DNA of 64,000 nt from Chelativorans sp. AA-79 (GCF_029457495.1 NZ_CP120361.1:2434001-2498000); one strand, 5' to 3'. Shown: positions 26,286-37,330, counted from the first letter of the stretch. Numbers and translations are program-made. Notes: generated by a model from the letters alone, not told the origin.

Positions 26286-26344
26286 GGCGTTCGGCTTCCG
26301 CGGGGCTTCCCCGGCACCACGGGGCCGCGTTCCGGAAACCGCCT

Positions 26345-26989
26345 TCAGTCGAAAGAGACGCCGTCCCTTATCTGCTTCATCGGCATCTCCAGCGCCGCGC
26401 GGCGGCTATAGACGTGATCGACCAAACCCCATTCGCGGGCGTCCTCGGCGGTCATGAAGAAATCGCGGTCGAGCGTGCGCTCCACCTCTTCTTCCGTCCG
26501 TCCGCAGTGCTCGGCGTAAAGCCGGATCATCCGCCGCTTGAGCCTCGCCACGTTCTGCGCGTGGCGCTCGATATCGGAAGCCTGTCCCTGGAAGCCGCCC
26601 AGCGGCTGATGCAGGATGATGCTGGCATTCGGCAGCGCGACGCGCATGCCGGGTTCACCGGCCATGAGAAGGAAGGACCCCATGGAGGCGGCCGAGCCCA
26701 GGCAGAGCGTCGCCACCGGACACTGGATGAACTGCATCGTGTCGTAGATCGCAAAGCCGCTGGAGACCACGCCTCCCGGCGAATTGATGTAGAAGGCGAT
26801 CTCCTTCTTCGGGTTCTCCGCCTCCAGATGCAGCATCTGGGCGCAGATGAGGGCGGCGGAATTGTCGTCCACCTGGCCGTTCAGGAAGACGATGCGCTCG
26901 CGCAGGAGGCGCGAGAAGATGTCGAAGGCGCGCTCGCCGCGCGCGGACTGTTCGACCACCATGGGGACGAGATTCATCGTGTCGCGCAT
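26345..26989 (-). CDS. clpP: ATP-dependent Clp protease proteolytic subunit
   Basis: Serine peptidase that forms the proteolytic chamber for ClpA/ClpX. 214 residues with S in [12 protein letters not shown] in IILHQPLGG and D in [23 protein letters not shown] is the substrate-binding loop. AGGAGG eight bases before the ATG at 26989 fixes the start. Because it stands alone and not next to tig-clpX-lon, it is probably an additional ClpP paralogue, as is frequent in rhizobia. Confidence 0.92.
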   Translation of the reverse strand: MRDTMNLVPMVVEQSARGERAFDIFSRLLRERIVFLNGQVDDNSAALICAQMLHLEAENPKKEIAFYINSPGGVVSSGFAIYDTMQFIQCPVATLCLGSAASMGSFLLMAGEPGMRVALPNASIILHQPLGGFQGQASDIERHAQNVARLKRRMIRLYAEHCGRTEEEVERTLDRDFFMTAEDAREWGLVDHVYSRRAALEMPMKQIRDGVSFD

Positions 26990-27030
26990 GGCGCAACCTC
27001 CTTTTGAAACAGGTAATTGAGGCGCTTTCT

Positions 27031-27399
27031 TTAAGCCGCCAGTGCCAGCGGCGGCCGGTTCGAATTGGCGGCGCCGCCGACGCGTGCGGTCGTCTCGCCA
27101 TGGGTCAGGCGGAACCACGTGCGGCCGGCAGACAGCCGCTCGAGTTCGACGGTGACGGCCGGCGGCGCATCGGGGCTTTCGGGATCGTGCCAGGCGTAGC
27201 GCACGCGGCTGTAAGGCTTCGCTTCGACGATCGGGTAGCTCGGCCCCTGCGCATCTTCGTCCGCCGGCCGCGCGCCCAGCCAGTCGGCCAGGAAAGGCTC
27301 CTGCGTCAGCGCCCGCCAGAGCTTTTCGGGCGAGGCCTCCATCTCGCATTCCACGACGACTTCGTCCGGCCTGGTGTCAGCTTCGTCCTCGGGGATCAT
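27031..27399 (-). CDS. SRPBCC (AHSA1-like) protein
   Basis: 122 residues. [26 protein letters not shown] and the following YAWHDP...TVELE belong to the START/AHSA1 lipid- or small-ligand-binding fold. The start overlaps the stop of the ArsR gene (ATGA), and ArsR-AHSA1 pairs are a common arrangement in proteobacteria. Ligand unknown; probably cytosolic. Confidence 0.85.
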   Translation of the reverse strand: MIPEDEADTRPDEVVVECEMEASPEKLWRALTQEPFLADWLGARPADEDAQGPSYPIVEAKPYSRVRYAWHDPESPDAPPAVTVELERLSAGRTWFRLTHGETTARVGGAANSNRPPLALAA

Positions 27400-27710
27400 T
27401 GATCCATCTCCTTCAGAAGCGCCTTCAGCCTTTCGACGCGCGTCGGCCAGAAGGTGCGGTAGCGGGTGAGCCAGTCGAACACCGGCGCAAGCCCCTCGGG
27501 CGCCAGGCTATAGTGCACATGGCGGCCGCTCTTCTTTTCCGCGATGAGGCCCGCGCTGCGCAGCACCGCGACGTGCTGGGACACCGCCGGCTGCGAGATG
27601 CCGAGGCCCTCGCGCAGCTCCGTCGCGTTCTTCTCGCCCTCGAGCAACCGCTCCAGTACAGCGCGCCTTGTCGGGTCCGCCAAGGCACGAAAGACTTCCG
27701 ACTCGTTCAT
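27396..27710 (-). CDS. ArsR-family transcriptional repressor
   Basis: 104 residues with a winged helix: VFRALADPTRRAVLERLLEG, ATELREGLGISQPAVSQHVAVLR (recognition helix) and AEKKSGRHVHYSLAPEGL (wing). No cysteine pair for metal sensing is seen, which fits the SdpR/SRPBCC-linked non-metal subgroup. Start 27710 is preferred to 27728 because the earlier ATG lies inside the operator. A perfect 14-bp inverted repeat directly upstream is the probable autoregulatory site. Confidence 0.88.
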   Translation of the reverse strand: MNESEVFRALADPTRRAVLERLLEGEKNATELREGLGISQPAVSQHVAVLRSAGLIAEKKSGRHVHYSLAPEGLAPVFDWLTRYRTFWPTRVERLKALLKEMDQ

Positions 27711-27711
27711 G

Positions 27712-27741
27712 ATGATAGATAAGCACATGCTTATCTATCAT
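27712..27741. promoter_or_regulatory. Perfect 28-base operator of the ArsR regulator
   Basis: ATGATAGATAAGCA (27712-27725) and TGCTTATCTATCAT (27728-27741) are perfect inverted copies separated by two bases. They end one base before the ArsR start codon. The core ATAAGCA..TGCTTAT fits ArsR-type operators. Binding here would shut off the ArsR-SRPBCC operon and could also affect the divergent MFS-gltX operon. Confidence 0.75.
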
Positions 27742-27888
27742 GCAAGTGCCGTTGCGCCAGCGCGAAAAAGCCGGTGTGACAGGGTGGCCCGTGCCTTGCG
27801 CGATCGGGATAAGCGCCTAGGATTGTGCCGTCCTTGCCCGAGTCCGGTATCGGCCGAAGCCTGCCGGCACTCCCCACCAGAGAATTCG

Positions 27889-29133
27889 ATGTCCTTTTTT
27901 CATTTCCTTCGCGAGAACGCCCGGTGGCTCGCCGGCGGGTTCCTGCTCACCTACTTCTCTTCTTTCGGCCAGACCTTCTTCATATCGATCTCTGCGGGCA
28001 ATGTGCGCGCTGAATACGGGCTCTCCAACGGCCAGTTCGGCATTATCTACATGCTGGCCACTCTTGCCAGCGCCTTGACGCTCTCCCGTTTCGGTCAGAT
28101 CGTCGACCGCTACTCGGTGAAGACGGTCACCGTCATCATCGTGCCCGTTCTGGCGCTTGCCTGCGTGTCGATGGCGCTGTCCACTTCGATCGTCGTGCTT
28201 TGCGTGACGATCTATCTCCTGCGCCTCTTCGGGCAGGGGATGATGACGCAGAACGCCTTCACCGCCATGGGGCGCTGGTTCTCCGCCCAGCGCGGGCGCG
28301 CCGTCTCCATCGTCACTCTCGGGCACAATGCGGGCGAGGCAACCCTGCCGCTGACCTTTGTCGCATTGGCCGGGGCATTGGGCTGGCGCAACGGCTGGCT
28401 GCTCGGGGCCGCTTTCCTGATCGCCGTGGCTCTGCCGCTTATCGCCGCCCTCATGGCCGTCGAGCGTACGCCGCGCTCCACGGATCCGGCGGCGCGCCCG
28501 ACGACTGGACGCGACTGGACGCGGGGTGAGGTGGTTCGCGACCCGCTGTTCTATGTGCTCCTGCTCGGAGTCATGGCGCCGGGCTTCATCGGCACCACCA
28601 TTGCCTTCCACCAGGTCTATCTGGTGGAACTGCGCGGATGGTCGCTGGAAATCTTCGCTTCCGCCTTCACCGTTTCGGCAACGATGACGATTCTCTTCGC
28701 GCTGGTGGCCGGCCAACTCATTGACCGCTTCTCCGCAGCCGCGGTATTGCCGGCCTTTCTCCTGCCGCTCGGTGCGGCCTGCTTCGTGCTGGCCTTCTTC
28801 GAGGGCCGGTGGAGCGTCTTCGTTTTCATGGGGCTGCTCGGAATGTCCAACGGCTTTTCCTCCACGCTGATGGGCGCGCTATGGCCGGAAATCTATGGCA
28901 TCCGGCATCTTGGCGCGGTGCGTGCGCTGGTCGTCGCCATTCTCGTCCTCGCCACGGCCGTGGGACCCGGGCTGACGGGCGCGCTGATCGACTTCGGGGT
29001 CTCCTATCCGCTGCAGATCGCGGCCATGGGGCTTTATTGCCTTGCCGCCGCGTTCCTGATGCTGCTCGTCTCGCGCCGTCTGCGCGCGCGTGCCTTGCCA
29101 AGCACGCACACCTCCGCTACCTCCGCGCCATGA
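27889..29133 (+). CDS. MFS transporter
   Basis: 414 residues with about 12 hydrophobic segments and major-facilitator signatures: [13 protein letters not shown] after helix 2, [27 protein letters not shown] after helix 4 and LIDRFSAA in the second half. It resembles monocarboxylate/oxalate-type MFS proteins; the substrate cannot be read from the sequence. Start 27889 is taken because the first helix region begins shortly after ([17 protein letters not shown]). It overlaps gltX by ATGA, an unusual partner. Confidence 0.88.
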   Translation: MSFFHFLRENARWLAGGFLLTYFSSFGQTFFISISAGNVRAEYGLSNGQFGIIYMLATLASALTLSRFGQIVDRYSVKTVTVIIVPVLALACVSMALSTSIVVLCVTIYLLRLFGQGMMTQNAFTAMGRWFSAQRGRAVSIVTLGHNAGEATLPLTFVALAGALGWRNGWLLGAAFLIAVALPLIAALMAVERTPRSTDPAARPTTGRDWTRGEVVRDPLFYVLLLGVMAPGFIGTTIAFHQVYLVELRGWSLEIFASAFTVSATMTILFALVAGQLIDRFSAAAVLPAFLLPLGAACFVLAFFEGRWSVFVFMGLLGMSNGFSSTLMGALWPEIYGIRHLGAVRALVVAILVLATAVGPGLTGALIDFGVSYPLQIAAMGLYCLAAAFLMLLVSRRLRARALPSTHTSATSAP

Positions 29134-30500
29134 GTGTCACGGTCCGCTTCGCCCCGTCCCCCACGGGGCAGATCCATATCGGCAACGCCCGCACGGCGCT
29201 GTTCAACTGGCTGTTCGCAAAAAAGGCCGGCGGGCGCTTTGTGCTGCGTTTCGACGATACGGATGTCGGGCGCTCGCGGCGCGAATATGCCAATCAGATC
29301 GAGGCGGACCTTGGCTGGCTCGGCATTGCGCCGGACCTGACGGTGCGCCAGTCGGAACGCTTCGCTCTCTACGAACGCGCCGTGGAGAAGCTCCAGACCG
29401 CCGGCTTCCTTTACCCCTGCTACGAGACGCCGGAGGAACTGGAGCTTCGCCGCAAGATCAGGCTCTCGCGCCGCCTGCCGCCGGTCTACGGACGCGAGGC
29501 GCTGAAGCTCTCCGGCGAGCAGAAGGCCGCGTTCGAGGATGAGGGGCGCAGGCCGCACTGGCGCTTCCTGCTGCCCAATTTCGATGCCGATCCCTTTTCG
29601 CCGAAGCGCACGGAAGTCCGCTGGGACGATATCGTGCGCGGGCCGCAGACGGTGGATCTGGCCTCCATGTCAGACCCCGTGCTGGTGCGCGAAGACGGGA
29701 CGTTCCTCTACACGCTGCCCTCGGTGGTGGACGATATCGACCTTGGCATCACCCATGTGATCCGCGGCGACGACCATGTTACCAATACGGGCGCGCAGAT
29801 TGCGCTTTTCGAGGCGCTGGGCGCGACGGCGCCGGCCTTCGGCCATCACAATCTGCTGACCACCGTCACGGGCGAGGGGCTTTCCAAGCGCACGGGCTCA
29901 CTCTCCATTGCCGGTCTCCGGGATGGTGGAATAGAGCCCATGGCCGTCGCCTCGCTGGCGGTCCTCATCGGCACGTCGGAAACTGTGACGGCTTATCGCG
30001 ACATGGAGGCGCTTGCCGCGCAGTTCGATCCCGCATCGAGCTCGAAATCCTCTGCCAAGTTCGACCCGGTGGAGCTTGAAGCGCTGAGCCGCTCGCTCAT
30101 CCAGTCCATGCCCTTCGAGGAAGCGGCTCCCCGGCTTGCCGGAATGGGCATAGGCGGGCCCAAGGCAGAGCCCTTCTGGCTCGCCGTGCGCGGCAACATA
30201 GAGAAGCTTTCCGATGCCGCCAACTGGTGGCGCATCGTGGCCGAAGGGCCGGAGAAAGCGGAGCTTTCGGAGGACGACCGCGCCTTCGTGCGCGAAGCCT
30301 TGAACCTCCTGCCGCCCGAGCCCTGGGATCGCGAGACCTGGCGCTCCTGGACGGAAGCGGTGAAAGAGAAGACCGGGCGCAAGGGCAAAGCGCTTTTCAA
30401 GCCCCTGCGCCTGGCGCTCACCGGGCGCGAGGCTGGTCCGGAGCTCGCAGATTTATTGCCCCTTCTGGGTCGGGAAGGAATTTCGGCCCGACGACCCTGA
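29130..30500 (+). CDS. gltX: Glutamyl-tRNA synthetase
   Basis: Class I aminoacyl-tRNA synthetase, 456 residues. HIGH-type motif in [34 protein letters not shown] and a KMSKS-type [10 protein letters not shown]. Alphaproteobacteria commonly carry two GluRS genes, one charging tRNA-Gln for later amidation; which type this is cannot be decided here. Translation is coupled to the MFS gene (ATGA at 29130). Its 3' end overlaps the small secreted protein gene on the other strand by 83 bases. Confidence 0.93.
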   Translation: MSVTVRFAPSPTGQIHIGNARTALFNWLFAKKAGGRFVLRFDDTDVGRSRREYANQIEADLGWLGIAPDLTVRQSERFALYERAVEKLQTAGFLYPCYETPEELELRRKIRLSRRLPPVYGREALKLSGEQKAAFEDEGRRPHWRFLLPNFDADPFSPKRTEVRWDDIVRGPQTVDLASMSDPVLVREDGTFLYTLPSVVDDIDLGITHVIRGDDHVTNTGAQIALFEALGATAPAFGHHNLLTTVTGEGLSKRTGSLSIAGLRDGGIEPMAVASLAVLIGTSETVTAYRDMEALAAQFDPASSSKSSAKFDPVELEALSRSLIQSMPFEEAAPRLAGMGIGGPKAEPFWLAVRGNIEKLSDAANWWRIVAEGPEKAELSEDDRAFVREALNLLPPEPWDRETWRSWTEAVKEKTGRKGKALFKPLRLALTGREAGPELADLLPLLGREGISARRP

Positions 30501-30789
30501 CATTCTTCTCGGCTTCCGTCATCGGCCGGACGGCTGCCTCCTGGGGCTTCCCGGCATCATCGGCGGTCACACCCACGTCCGGAATCTCCTCGATGGAGGA
30601 AGGTGCCGCCTCCGGCGCGCGGATCGAGGAGGTCTTCTCGAGGCCCGGTGCTGGATCGCTTTCGTATTTGCCTCCGATCACGGTGTAGCCGATCGATTGG
30701 GCCGTGGCGCCCGTGCTTCCAAGACAAAGCGCGAGCGCCGCAAGAAGGGCAAGGCGCGCCGGGGTCAACGAATTGTCTGAACGCTGCAT
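30418..30789 (-). CDS. Small secreted hypothetical protein
   Basis: About 123 residues. A clear signal peptide ([20 protein letters not shown], cleavage near ATA-QS) precedes a short, low-complexity mature part rich in Pro, Ala and acidic residues ([20 protein letters not shown]), ending in a [14 protein letters not shown] segment. Start 30789 (MQRSDNS) is preferred over 30801. Not recognised; typical of rhizobial periplasmic orphans. The overlap with the end of gltX is larger than usual but on the opposite strand. Confidence 0.6.
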   Translation of the reverse strand: MQRSDNSLTPARLALLAALALCLGSTGATAQSIGYTVIGGKYESDPAPGLEKTSSIRAPEAAPSSIEEIPDVGVTADDAGKPQEAAVRPMTEAEKNVRVVGPKFLPDPEGAINLRAPDQPRAR

Positions 30790-30887
30790 CCGTATCTCCA
30801 CAGACCACTCGCCGCGGCTCTTCCAGGCATGGCCGCGATCGGGATGGGAATGGTCTGGAAGCCTATCGGGTTCCGGTTAAATGCCCG

Positions 30888-33200
30888 TTAGCCCGGAAGG
30901 CTCAATTGCCGGTTTTGCGCCTGCAGGGCCTCGACCGCCGCGAGTGCCGTCATGTTCACGATGCCACGCGAGGTGACCGACGGCGTCAGGATATGCGCCG
31001 GGCGGGCCGCGCCCAGCAGGATCGGCCCGACATGGAGCGCGTCGGTCATCTCCTTCACCGTGGTCAGCGTGATGTTCGCCGCGTCGAGATTGGGGAAGAC
31101 GAGCAGGTTTGCCTCGCCCTTGAGGAGGGCATGCGGGTAGACGCGCTGGCGCAGTTCCTCCGAAAGGGCCGCGTCGCCGTGCATCTCGCCGTCGACCACC
31201 AGATCGGGAGCGATGCGATGCAGGATCGAGACCGCCTCGCGCATCTTGAGCGCGCTGGGCGAATCGCGCGAGCCGAAATCCGAATGGGAGAGGAGGGCGG
31301 CCTTGGGATCGATGCCGAAGCGGCGGATTTCCTCTGCTGCAAGCACCGTCATCTCCGCGATCTCAGCCGCGGAAGGGTCAAGCGTCACATAGGTGTCGGT
31401 GAAGAACACCACACCCTGCTGCGTGATGAGCAGGGAGAGGGCGGAAAGGTCGTGCACGCCATCCCGCCTGCCGATGATGGCCTCCACATAGCGCAGGTGC
31501 CGCTCGAACCGGCCTTCCAAGCCGCAGATCATGGCGTCCGCCTCACCGCGCATCATGGCGAGAGCGGCGATCACGGTGGTGTTGGTGCGCACCAGCGTGC
31601 GCGCCACCTCGGTGGTCACGCCGCGCCTTCCGGCGATACTGATCAGGAGATCCACATAGTCGCGGTAGCGCGGGTCGTCTTCCGGATTGATGATCTCGAA
31701 GTCCTTGCCCGGCTTGATCTTGAGGCCGTAGCGCTGCAGCCGCACCTCCACCACATGCGGGCGGCCGATGAGGATCGGCTGCGCCAGCCCTTCCTCAAGC
31801 ACGACCTGGGCCGCGCGCAGCACGCGCTCGTCCTCCCCGTCGGCATAGATCACACGCTTGCGGCCGGCCTGCTTGGCGGCGGAGAAAACCGGCTTCATGA
31901 CGAGGCCGGAGCGGAAGACGAAGCGGTTCAGCCGGTCGAGATAGACGTCCATATCCTCGATCGGCCGGGTGGCGGCACCCGAATCCATGGCCGCCTTCGC
32001 CACGGCGGGGGCGATTCGCAGGATGAGCCGCGGGTCGAAAGCCGAAGGAATCAGGAAGTCGGGCCCGAAGATCGGTGTCTCGCCGGAATAGGCGCGCGCG
32101 GCCACGTCCGAGGGCTCCTCGCGCGCAAGGGCTGCGATCGCGCGCACGGCGGCGAGCTTCATCTCCTCGTTGATCGCCGTGGCGCCCACGTCGAGCGCGC
32201 CGCGGAAGATATAGGGGAAGCAGAGGACGTTGTTGACCTGGTTCGGGTAGTCCGACCGGCCGGTGCAGATCATGGCATCCGGCCGCGCCTTGCGCGCAAG
32301 CTCCGGCATGATCTCGGGATTGGGATTGGCGAGCGCCAGGATAAGCGGACGTTCCGCCATTCCTTTCAGCATCTCGGGCTTCAGGACGCCGCCGGCCGAA
32401 AGGCCGAGGAAGACATCCGCCCCGCCGATGACATCGGCGAGCGCGCGGGCGGTGGTGTCCTTGAGATAAGGCTCCTTCCAGCGATCCATCTCCTCGACGC
32501 GACCGCGATAGGCCACGCCGTGGCGGTCGGTCACCCAGATATTCTCCGCCTTCGCGCCGAGGGAGACGAGCAGGTTGAGGCAGGCGATGGCCGCCGCCCC
32601 CGCGCCGGAGGTGACGATCTTGACCGAGGCGATGTCCTTGCCGGCAAGCTCCAGCCCGTTGAGCACCGCGGCCGCCACGATGATCGCCGTCCCGTGCTGG
32701 TCGTCGTGGAAGACCGGGATCTTCATGCGTGCCTTGAGGCGCTCCTCCACCTCGAAGCATTCGGGCGCCTTGATGTCCTCCAGATTGATGCCGCCGAAGG
32801 TTGGCTCCAGCGCCGCGATGGTCTCCACCATGCGGTCGATCTCGTCCGCATCGATCTCGATGTCGAACACGTTGATGCCGGCGAATTTCTTGAAGAGGAC
32901 GGCCTTGCCCTCCATCACCGGCTTGGAGGCGAGCGGCCCGATATCGCCGAGGCCCAGCACCGCCGTGCCATTCGACACGACGCCCACCAGATTGGCCCGC
33001 GAGGTGTAGTCGGCAGCAAGCGCCGGATCCTCGTGGATCGCCAGGCAGGGTGCCGCCACGCCCGGCGAATAGGCCAGCGCCAGGTCGCGCTGATTGCCGA
33101 GCGGCTTCGTCGGCTGGATTTCCAGCTTGCCCGGGGTGGGATGGCGATGGAAGAAGAGGGCAGCCTCGTCGAGATCGGATTTCACGTCCTTGTCCGCCAT
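30888..33200 (-). CDS. maeB: NADP-dependent malic enzyme with phosphotransacetylase-like domain
   Basis: Oxidative decarboxylation of malate to pyruvate. 770 residues: malic domain ([25 protein letters not shown]-like [20 protein letters not shown]) with NAD(P) loop [14 protein letters not shown], then a C-terminal phosphate acetyltransferase-like half (from about residue 430, [20 protein letters not shown]). The PTA half is normally regulatory, not catalytic, in MaeB proteins. Monocistronic, with ~90 bases on both sides. Confidence 0.95.
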   Translation of the reverse strand: MADKDVKSDLDEAALFFHRHPTPGKLEIQPTKPLGNQRDLALAYSPGVAAPCLAIHEDPALAADYTSRANLVGVVSNGTAVLGLGDIGPLASKPVMEGKAVLFKKFAGINVFDIEIDADEIDRMVETIAALEPTFGGINLEDIKAPECFEVEERLKARMKIPVFHDDQHGTAIIVAAAVLNGLELAGKDIASVKIVTSGAGAAAIACLNLLVSLGAKAENIWVTDRHGVAYRGRVEEMDRWKEPYLKDTTARALADVIGGADVFLGLSAGGVLKPEMLKGMAERPLILALANPNPEIMPELARKARPDAMICTGRSDYPNQVNNVLCFPYIFRGALDVGATAINEEMKLAAVRAIAALAREEPSDVAARAYSGETPIFGPDFLIPSAFDPRLILRIAPAVAKAAMDSGAATRPIEDMDVYLDRLNRFVFRSGLVMKPVFSAAKQAGRKRVIYADGEDERVLRAAQVVLEEGLAQPILIGRPHVVEVRLQRYGLKIKPGKDFEIINPEDDPRYRDYVDLLISIAGRRGVTTEVARTLVRTNTTVIAALAMMRGEADAMICGLEGRFERHLRYVEAIIGRRDGVHDLSALSLLITQQGVVFFTDTYVTLDPSAAEIAEMTVLAAEEIRRFGIDPKAALLSHSDFGSRDSPSALKMREAVSILHRIAPDLVVDGEMHGDAALSEELRQRVYPHALLKGEANLLVFPNLDAANITLTTVKEMTDALHVGPILLGAARPAHILTPSVTSRGIVNMTALAAVEALQAQNRQLSLPG

Positions 33201-33296
33201 GCTTACCGCCGCCCTTGCCGGCCATGTGTTGGAAAGTAGATGAATAGGCGACGGAGAGCCGTCATTTCCGAATGTGCAATCCCGCTATATGAACGG

Positions 33297-34139
33297 CTAC
33301 CGCGCCACGACGCGCTGGCGCTGCTCGCCCAGGCCGGCGATGCCGAGGCGCATCTCGTCGCCCTCCTTCAGAAACACCTGCGGCTTCCGTCCCATGCCGA
33401 CGCCGGGCGGCGTGCCCGTGGTGATCACGTCGCCGGGCTCCAGCACCATGAAGCGTGATAGATAGGAGACGATCTCGGCCACGGAGAAGATCATGGTGCT
33501 CGTGTTGCCCGTCTGCATGCGCTCGCCGTTCACATCCAGGAACATGTCGAGGTTCTGCGGATCGGCGATCTCGTCCGGCGTGACGATCCAGGGGCCGAGC
33601 GGCCCGAAGGTCGGTGCGCTCTTGCCCTTGATCCACTGGCCACCGCGCTCGGCCTGGTATTCGCGCTCCGAAACGTCGTTGCAGACCGCGTAGCCGAATA
33701 CGCGCGAAAGCGCCTCCTCCTGGGAGACATAATCGCAGCGCTCGCCGATGATGACGGCGAGCTCCACCTCCCAGTCGGTCTTCCGCGACTCCTTCGGCAG
33801 CATCACGTCGTCATCCGGGCCGGAGAGGCAGCTCGGCGCCTTGGAGAAGACGACGGGCTCGCCCGGCACCGGCAGGTTCGATTCGGCCGCGTGATCGGCA
33901 TAGTTGAGGCCGATGGCGATGAAGTGCCCCGTGCGCGCGACCGGCGCGCCGGTGCGCGTCATCTCCGGCACCGTCGGCAGCGCGGCGAGGTCGGCCGAGC
34001 GAAGGATGCGGATGAGCGCCGGCGAAATGGTTTCCGGCATGTAGTCGGCCACCAGGGAGGAGACGTCCCGAATGGTCCCGTCGGTGTGGAGAACGGCCGG
34101 CTTTTCCGCGCCCTTGTTGCCAAAACGCAAGAGTTTCAA
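33297..34139 (-). CDS. Fumarylacetoacetate hydrolase family protein
   Basis: 280 residues. GLNYADHAAESN, EPVVFSKAPSCL, DWEVELAVIIG, YQAERGGQWIKGKSAPTFGP and GDVITTGTPPGVGMG are the FAH-fold signature with the metal-binding E-x-E/D set. Related enzymes are hydrolases, ureidoglycolate lyases or decarboxylases acting on beta-keto acids. It is followed upstream by an SDR gene 51 bases away; together they could degrade a sugar acid or aromatic intermediate. Substrate unknown. Confidence 0.88.
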   Translation of the reverse strand: MKLLRFGNKGAEKPAVLHTDGTIRDVSSLVADYMPETISPALIRILRSADLAALPTVPEMTRTGAPVARTGHFIAIGLNYADHAAESNLPVPGEPVVFSKAPSCLSGPDDDVMLPKESRKTDWEVELAVIIGERCDYVSQEEALSRVFGYAVCNDVSEREYQAERGGQWIKGKSAPTFGPLGPWIVTPDEIADPQNLDMFLDVNGERMQTGNTSTMIFSVAEIVSYLSRFMVLEPGDVITTGTPPGVGMGRKPQVFLKEGDEMRLGIAGLGEQRQRVVAR

Positions 34140-34190
34140 GTGTTTCCTCCTTACTCAGATCGACATGCCGCGAACGCGGCTTCGGAAAAA

Positions 34191-34970
34191 TCAGAAGGCG
34201 CTCGGGAACAGCCCGCCATCGAGCCGGATGTTCTGGCCTGTGATGTAGCCCGCATGGACCGAGCACAGGAAGGCGCAGACCTGGCCGAATTCCTCCGGCG
34301 TGCCGAAGCGGCCCGCGGGCACCGCGGCTGCCTGGCGCCGTTCCTGCTCCTCATAGCTGACGCCGGCCCGCTCCGCCGCGTAGCGGACGCCGGCGGCCAG
34401 CCGCTCGGTATCGAACTTGCCGGGCAGCATATGGTTGATGGTGACGTTCCTCGCCGCGAGCTGGCGCACGACGCCGGCCAGAAATGCCGTCAGCCCAGCG
34501 CGGGCACCGGACGAGAGGTCGAGTCCCTGAATGGGCATGTAGACCGAGAGCGAGGTGATGTTGACGATCCGCCCGAAGCCGCGCTCGGCCATGCCGTTCG
34601 CCGTCGCCTGGATCAGCTCCAGCGGCGTCACCATATTCTGGGTCACGCCTTTCAGCATATCCTCGCGGGTGAGCGTGCTGAATTCGCGTTGCGGCGGGCC
34701 GGCATTGTTGTTGACCAGGATGTCCGGGGCCGGGCAGGCGGCAAGCAGCGCCTTCTGGCCGTCCTGGCTCGAGACGTCTGCCGCGACCTCCGTCACCGAA
34801 ACGCCGAATCGGTCGCGAATCTCGCGCGCCGTCTTCCCGAGGCTTTCCGGGTCGCGGCCGTTGACGACCAGATTGCAGCCCGCCTCCGCCAGCGCCATGG
34901 CACAGCCGCGGCCGAGTCCCCGGCTCGATGCACAGACAATGGCGCTCCTGCCCTTGATGCCAAGATCCAT
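34191..34970 (-). CDS. SDR family oxidoreductase
   Basis: 259 residues. The Rossmann start IVCASSRGLGRGCAMALAEAG and NNNAGPP are typical of classical short-chain dehydrogenases. The Y-x-x-x-K active site is not evident: the matching place reads LDLSSGARAGL, with Ser and Arg where Tyr and Lys are expected, so the catalytic mode is uncertain. Start 34970 (MDLGIKGRSAIVCA) is chosen by family alignment. Likely co-transcribed with the FAH gene downstream. Confidence 0.85.
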   Translation of the reverse strand: MDLGIKGRSAIVCASSRGLGRGCAMALAEAGCNLVVNGRDPESLGKTAREIRDRFGVSVTEVAADVSSQDGQKALLAACPAPDILVNNNAGPPQREFSTLTREDMLKGVTQNMVTPLELIQATANGMAERGFGRIVNITSLSVYMPIQGLDLSSGARAGLTAFLAGVVRQLAARNVTINHMLPGKFDTERLAAGVRYAAERAGVSYEEQERRQAAAVPAGRFGTPEEFGQVCAFLCSVHAGYITGQNIRLDGGLFPSAF

Positions 34971-35045
34971 CGGAAATTCCCGTTCAGTTTCCGTTGATCG
35001 TCTACTCCCGCCTCTCCTGCATGGCAACCGTCACATGGCTGTGAC

Positions 35046-35912
35046 ATGAATCAAGGCATAGGGAGCGCAATTCCAAAGCTGGACATGGCCATGCTTGCGA
35101 CCGCGCCCCGCACCTTCCGCACCATCTTCCTTTCGGACATCCATCTGGGGTCGAAGCCGGCCAAGGCGGAGTTCCTCATCGATTTCCTCCGCCACCACGA
35201 GGCCGATACGATCTATCTGGTGGGGGATATCGTCGACGGATGGCGTCTCCGACGCTCCTGGCACTGGCCGCAGTTCCACAACGACGTGGTGCAGAAGCTC
35301 CTGCGCAAGGCGCGCAAGGGCACGAAGATCATCTACATTGCCGGGAACCATGACGAGTTCCTGCGGTCCTTCCAGGGCGTGCATTTCGGCGGGATCGTGG
35401 TGGCGGACCGGGCGGTCCACGAGGGCGTGGACGGCCGGCGCTTCCTCGTCATCCATGGCGACCAGTTCGATACCGTTGTGCAGAATGTCCGCTGGCTCGC
35501 CTATCTCGGCGACAAGGCTTACGACGTTGCCATCGTGGTGAACCGCGTGATTGCTGCCGTCCGCAGGCTTTCCGGCCAGCCCTACTGGTCCTTCTCCTCC
35601 TGGGCCAAGGTAAAGGTGAAGAAGGCGGTGAAGTATATCAGTTCCTTCCAGGACGTGCTGGCGCAGGAAGCGCTGCGGGCGGAAGTGGACGGCGTCATCT
35701 GCGGCCATATCCATCACGCTGCGATGGAGGAGATCAAGGGCGTGCAATACATGAACACCGGCGACTGGGTGGAAAGCTGTACTGCGCTGGTGGAAGATTT
35801 CGAGGGCAATTTCGAGATCATCACCTGGGCGAAGGCTTCGGCGGTGCCGGAGATCGTCAAGCAGCCGCGCACGCGCACTCCCGCCAAGGAGGAAGTCGCC
35901 GAGGCGGCTTGA
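35046..35912 (+). CDS. LpxH-like metallophosphoesterase (UDP-2,3-diacylglucosamine diphosphatase family)
   Basis: 288 residues. Calcineurin-type metal motifs in order: FLSDIHLGS, VGDIVDGW, IAGNHDEF, VIHGDQFD and CGHIHHA. WHWPQFHNDVVQKLLRKA and the NTGDWVESCTALVE end match the LpxH-related group widespread in alphaproteobacteria, where lipid A assembly mostly uses LpxI or other enzymes; so a role in lipid A is possible but not certain. The start may be 35046 or the later ATG at 35085. Confidence 0.85.
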   Translation: MNQGIGSAIPKLDMAMLATAPRTFRTIFLSDIHLGSKPAKAEFLIDFLRHHEADTIYLVGDIVDGWRLRRSWHWPQFHNDVVQKLLRKARKGTKIIYIAGNHDEFLRSFQGVHFGGIVVADRAVHEGVDGRRFLVIHGDQFDTVVQNVRWLAYLGDKAYDVAIVVNRVIAAVRRLSGQPYWSFSSWAKVKVKKAVKYISSFQDVLAQEALRAEVDGVICGHIHHAAMEEIKGVQYMNTGDWVESCTALVEDFEGNFEIITWAKASAVPEIVKQPRTRTPAKEEVAEAA

Positions 35913-35997
35913 GCGGAATGCGTTCGCATTGGCTCACGCGTTTCCGCATTAGTTCGACGGCGAGTGATTCGACGCTATCCAAACAGTGCTTGGCGCC

Positions 35998-36336
35998 TCA
36001 TGATGTCCGCGGCGCGAAGAGGATGATGCAGGCCGCGAGAATCGCGATGCCGCCGCCGGCGACGTCCCATACGTCCGGCTTCTGACCTTCAGCAAACCAC
36101 AGCCAGAGAAGTGAAGCGGTGATGTAGATCCCGCCATAGGCCGCATAGGCGCGTCCCGCATAGGGGCTGGGCAGGAGTGTGAGCAGATAGCCAAACAGGA
36201 GCAGCGAAGCGATGCCGGGGCCGAGCCAAAGGACCGACTTGCCCTGCCGCAGCCATGCCCAGAAAGCGAAGCATCCTGCGATCTCCGCAAGGGCTGCGGC
36301 GGTGAAGACGAAGGCGGTGCCGATGGCGGCGGGCAT
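35998..36336 (-). CDS. YnfA family membrane protein
   Basis: 112 residues with four hydrophobic segments. [30 protein letters not shown] and [20 protein letters not shown] are the UPF0060/YnfA signature; YnfA is related to small multidrug-resistance efflux pumps. Start 36336 is the first ATG giving the family N-terminus. It lies just after the dipeptide epimerase gene on the same strand. Confidence 0.9.
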   Translation of the reverse strand: MPAAIGTAFVFTAAALAEIAGCFAFWAWLRQGKSVLWLGPGIASLLLFGYLLTLLPSPYAGRAYAAYGGIYITASLLWLWFAEGQKPDVWDVAGGGIAILAACIILFAPRTS

Positions 36337-36346
36337 ATCGCCGTTA

Positions 36347-37330
36347 TCACCCCCACAATTCAGGCGCGGGCGGCGACACCTGCGCGCCGTCATAGGCCAG
36401 TCCCGGAACGCGGTCGCGCGCGAGCAGCAGCGGGCCGTCGAGATCGACGAACTCCGCCCCCTGCGCGAGCAGGACCGCCGGCGCCATGGCGAGCGACGTG
36501 CCCACCATGCAGCCGATCATGATGGAGAAGCCGAGATCGCGGGCCCGGTCGCGCAAAAGGAGCGCCTCGGTCAGCCCGCCGGTCTTGTCGAGCTTGATGT
36601 TCAAGGCGTCATAGAGACCCTTCAGCCGCTCCAGGTCGGCCGTCGTGTGCAGGCTCTCGTCGGCGCAGATGGGGACGGGATGGGGGATATCCGCAAGGAC
36701 CGCGTCTTTGCCGGCAGGGAGCGGCTGCTCGATCAGCGCGACGCGGTTTTCCGCTGCCGCTTTCAGGTTTTCCTCCAGATTGGCTTCGGTCCAACCCTCA
36801 TTGGCGTCGACGATGAGCCGGCTTCGGGGGGCTGCGGCGGCGACCGCGCGCATGCGTGCCGCATCGTCCCCGCCGCCGACCTTTATCTTGAGGAGCGGAC
36901 GGGCGGCGTGCCGGCGCGCCTCGGCGGCCATCTCGTCCGGCGTGCCCAGCGAGACGGTCTGGGCGGTCACCAGGGGGCGGGGCGGGGCATCGCAGACCGC
37001 TTCTGCCACGCGCCTTCCCATCCGTTTCGCCTCGAGGTCCCACAAGGCGCAATCGACGGCATTGCGGGCGGCGCCTGCAGGCATGCGCTTCAACAGCGTG
37101 TGCCGGTCGATGCAGTCGGCGATGGCGCCTCGCACCTCCTCGATCTGCGCGGCCACGCTTTCGAGCGATTCGCCGTAGCGCGCATAGGGAACGCACTCGC
37201 CGCGCCCGGTGGCCGTTTCCTCCGACAGGATGCAGGTGATCACCTGCGCCTCGATTTTTGCGCCGCGCGAGATGCGGAACACGCCTGCGATCGGGAAATT
37301 CTCGACTTCGATGGCCATTGAGCGTGGCAT
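36347..37330 (-). CDS. Dipeptide (L-Ala-D/L-Glu) epimerase
   Basis: Enolase-superfamily enzyme, 327 residues. The catalytic lysine pair is in [11 protein letters not shown], metal ligands in [17 protein letters not shown] and ICADESLH, and the second lysine in NIKLDKTGG; these are the marks of the muconate-lactonizing subgroup with dipeptide epimerase specificity, used in murein peptide recycling. The specificity call is inference from overall similarity. Start 37330 (MPRSMAIE) or 37318 are both reasonable. Confidence 0.85.
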   Translation of the reverse strand: MPRSMAIEVENFPIAGVFRISRGAKIEAQVITCILSEETATGRGECVPYARYGESLESVAAQIEEVRGAIADCIDRHTLLKRMPAGAARNAVDCALWDLEAKRMGRRVAEAVCDAPPRPLVTAQTVSLGTPDEMAAEARRHAARPLLKIKVGGGDDAARMRAVAAAAPRSRLIVDANEGWTEANLEENLKAAAENRVALIEQPLPAGKDAVLADIPHPVPICADESLHTTADLERLKGLYDALNIKLDKTGGLTEALLLRDRARDLGFSIMIGCMVGTSLAMAPAVLLAQGAEFVDLDGPLLLARDRVPGLAYDGAQVSPPAPELWG

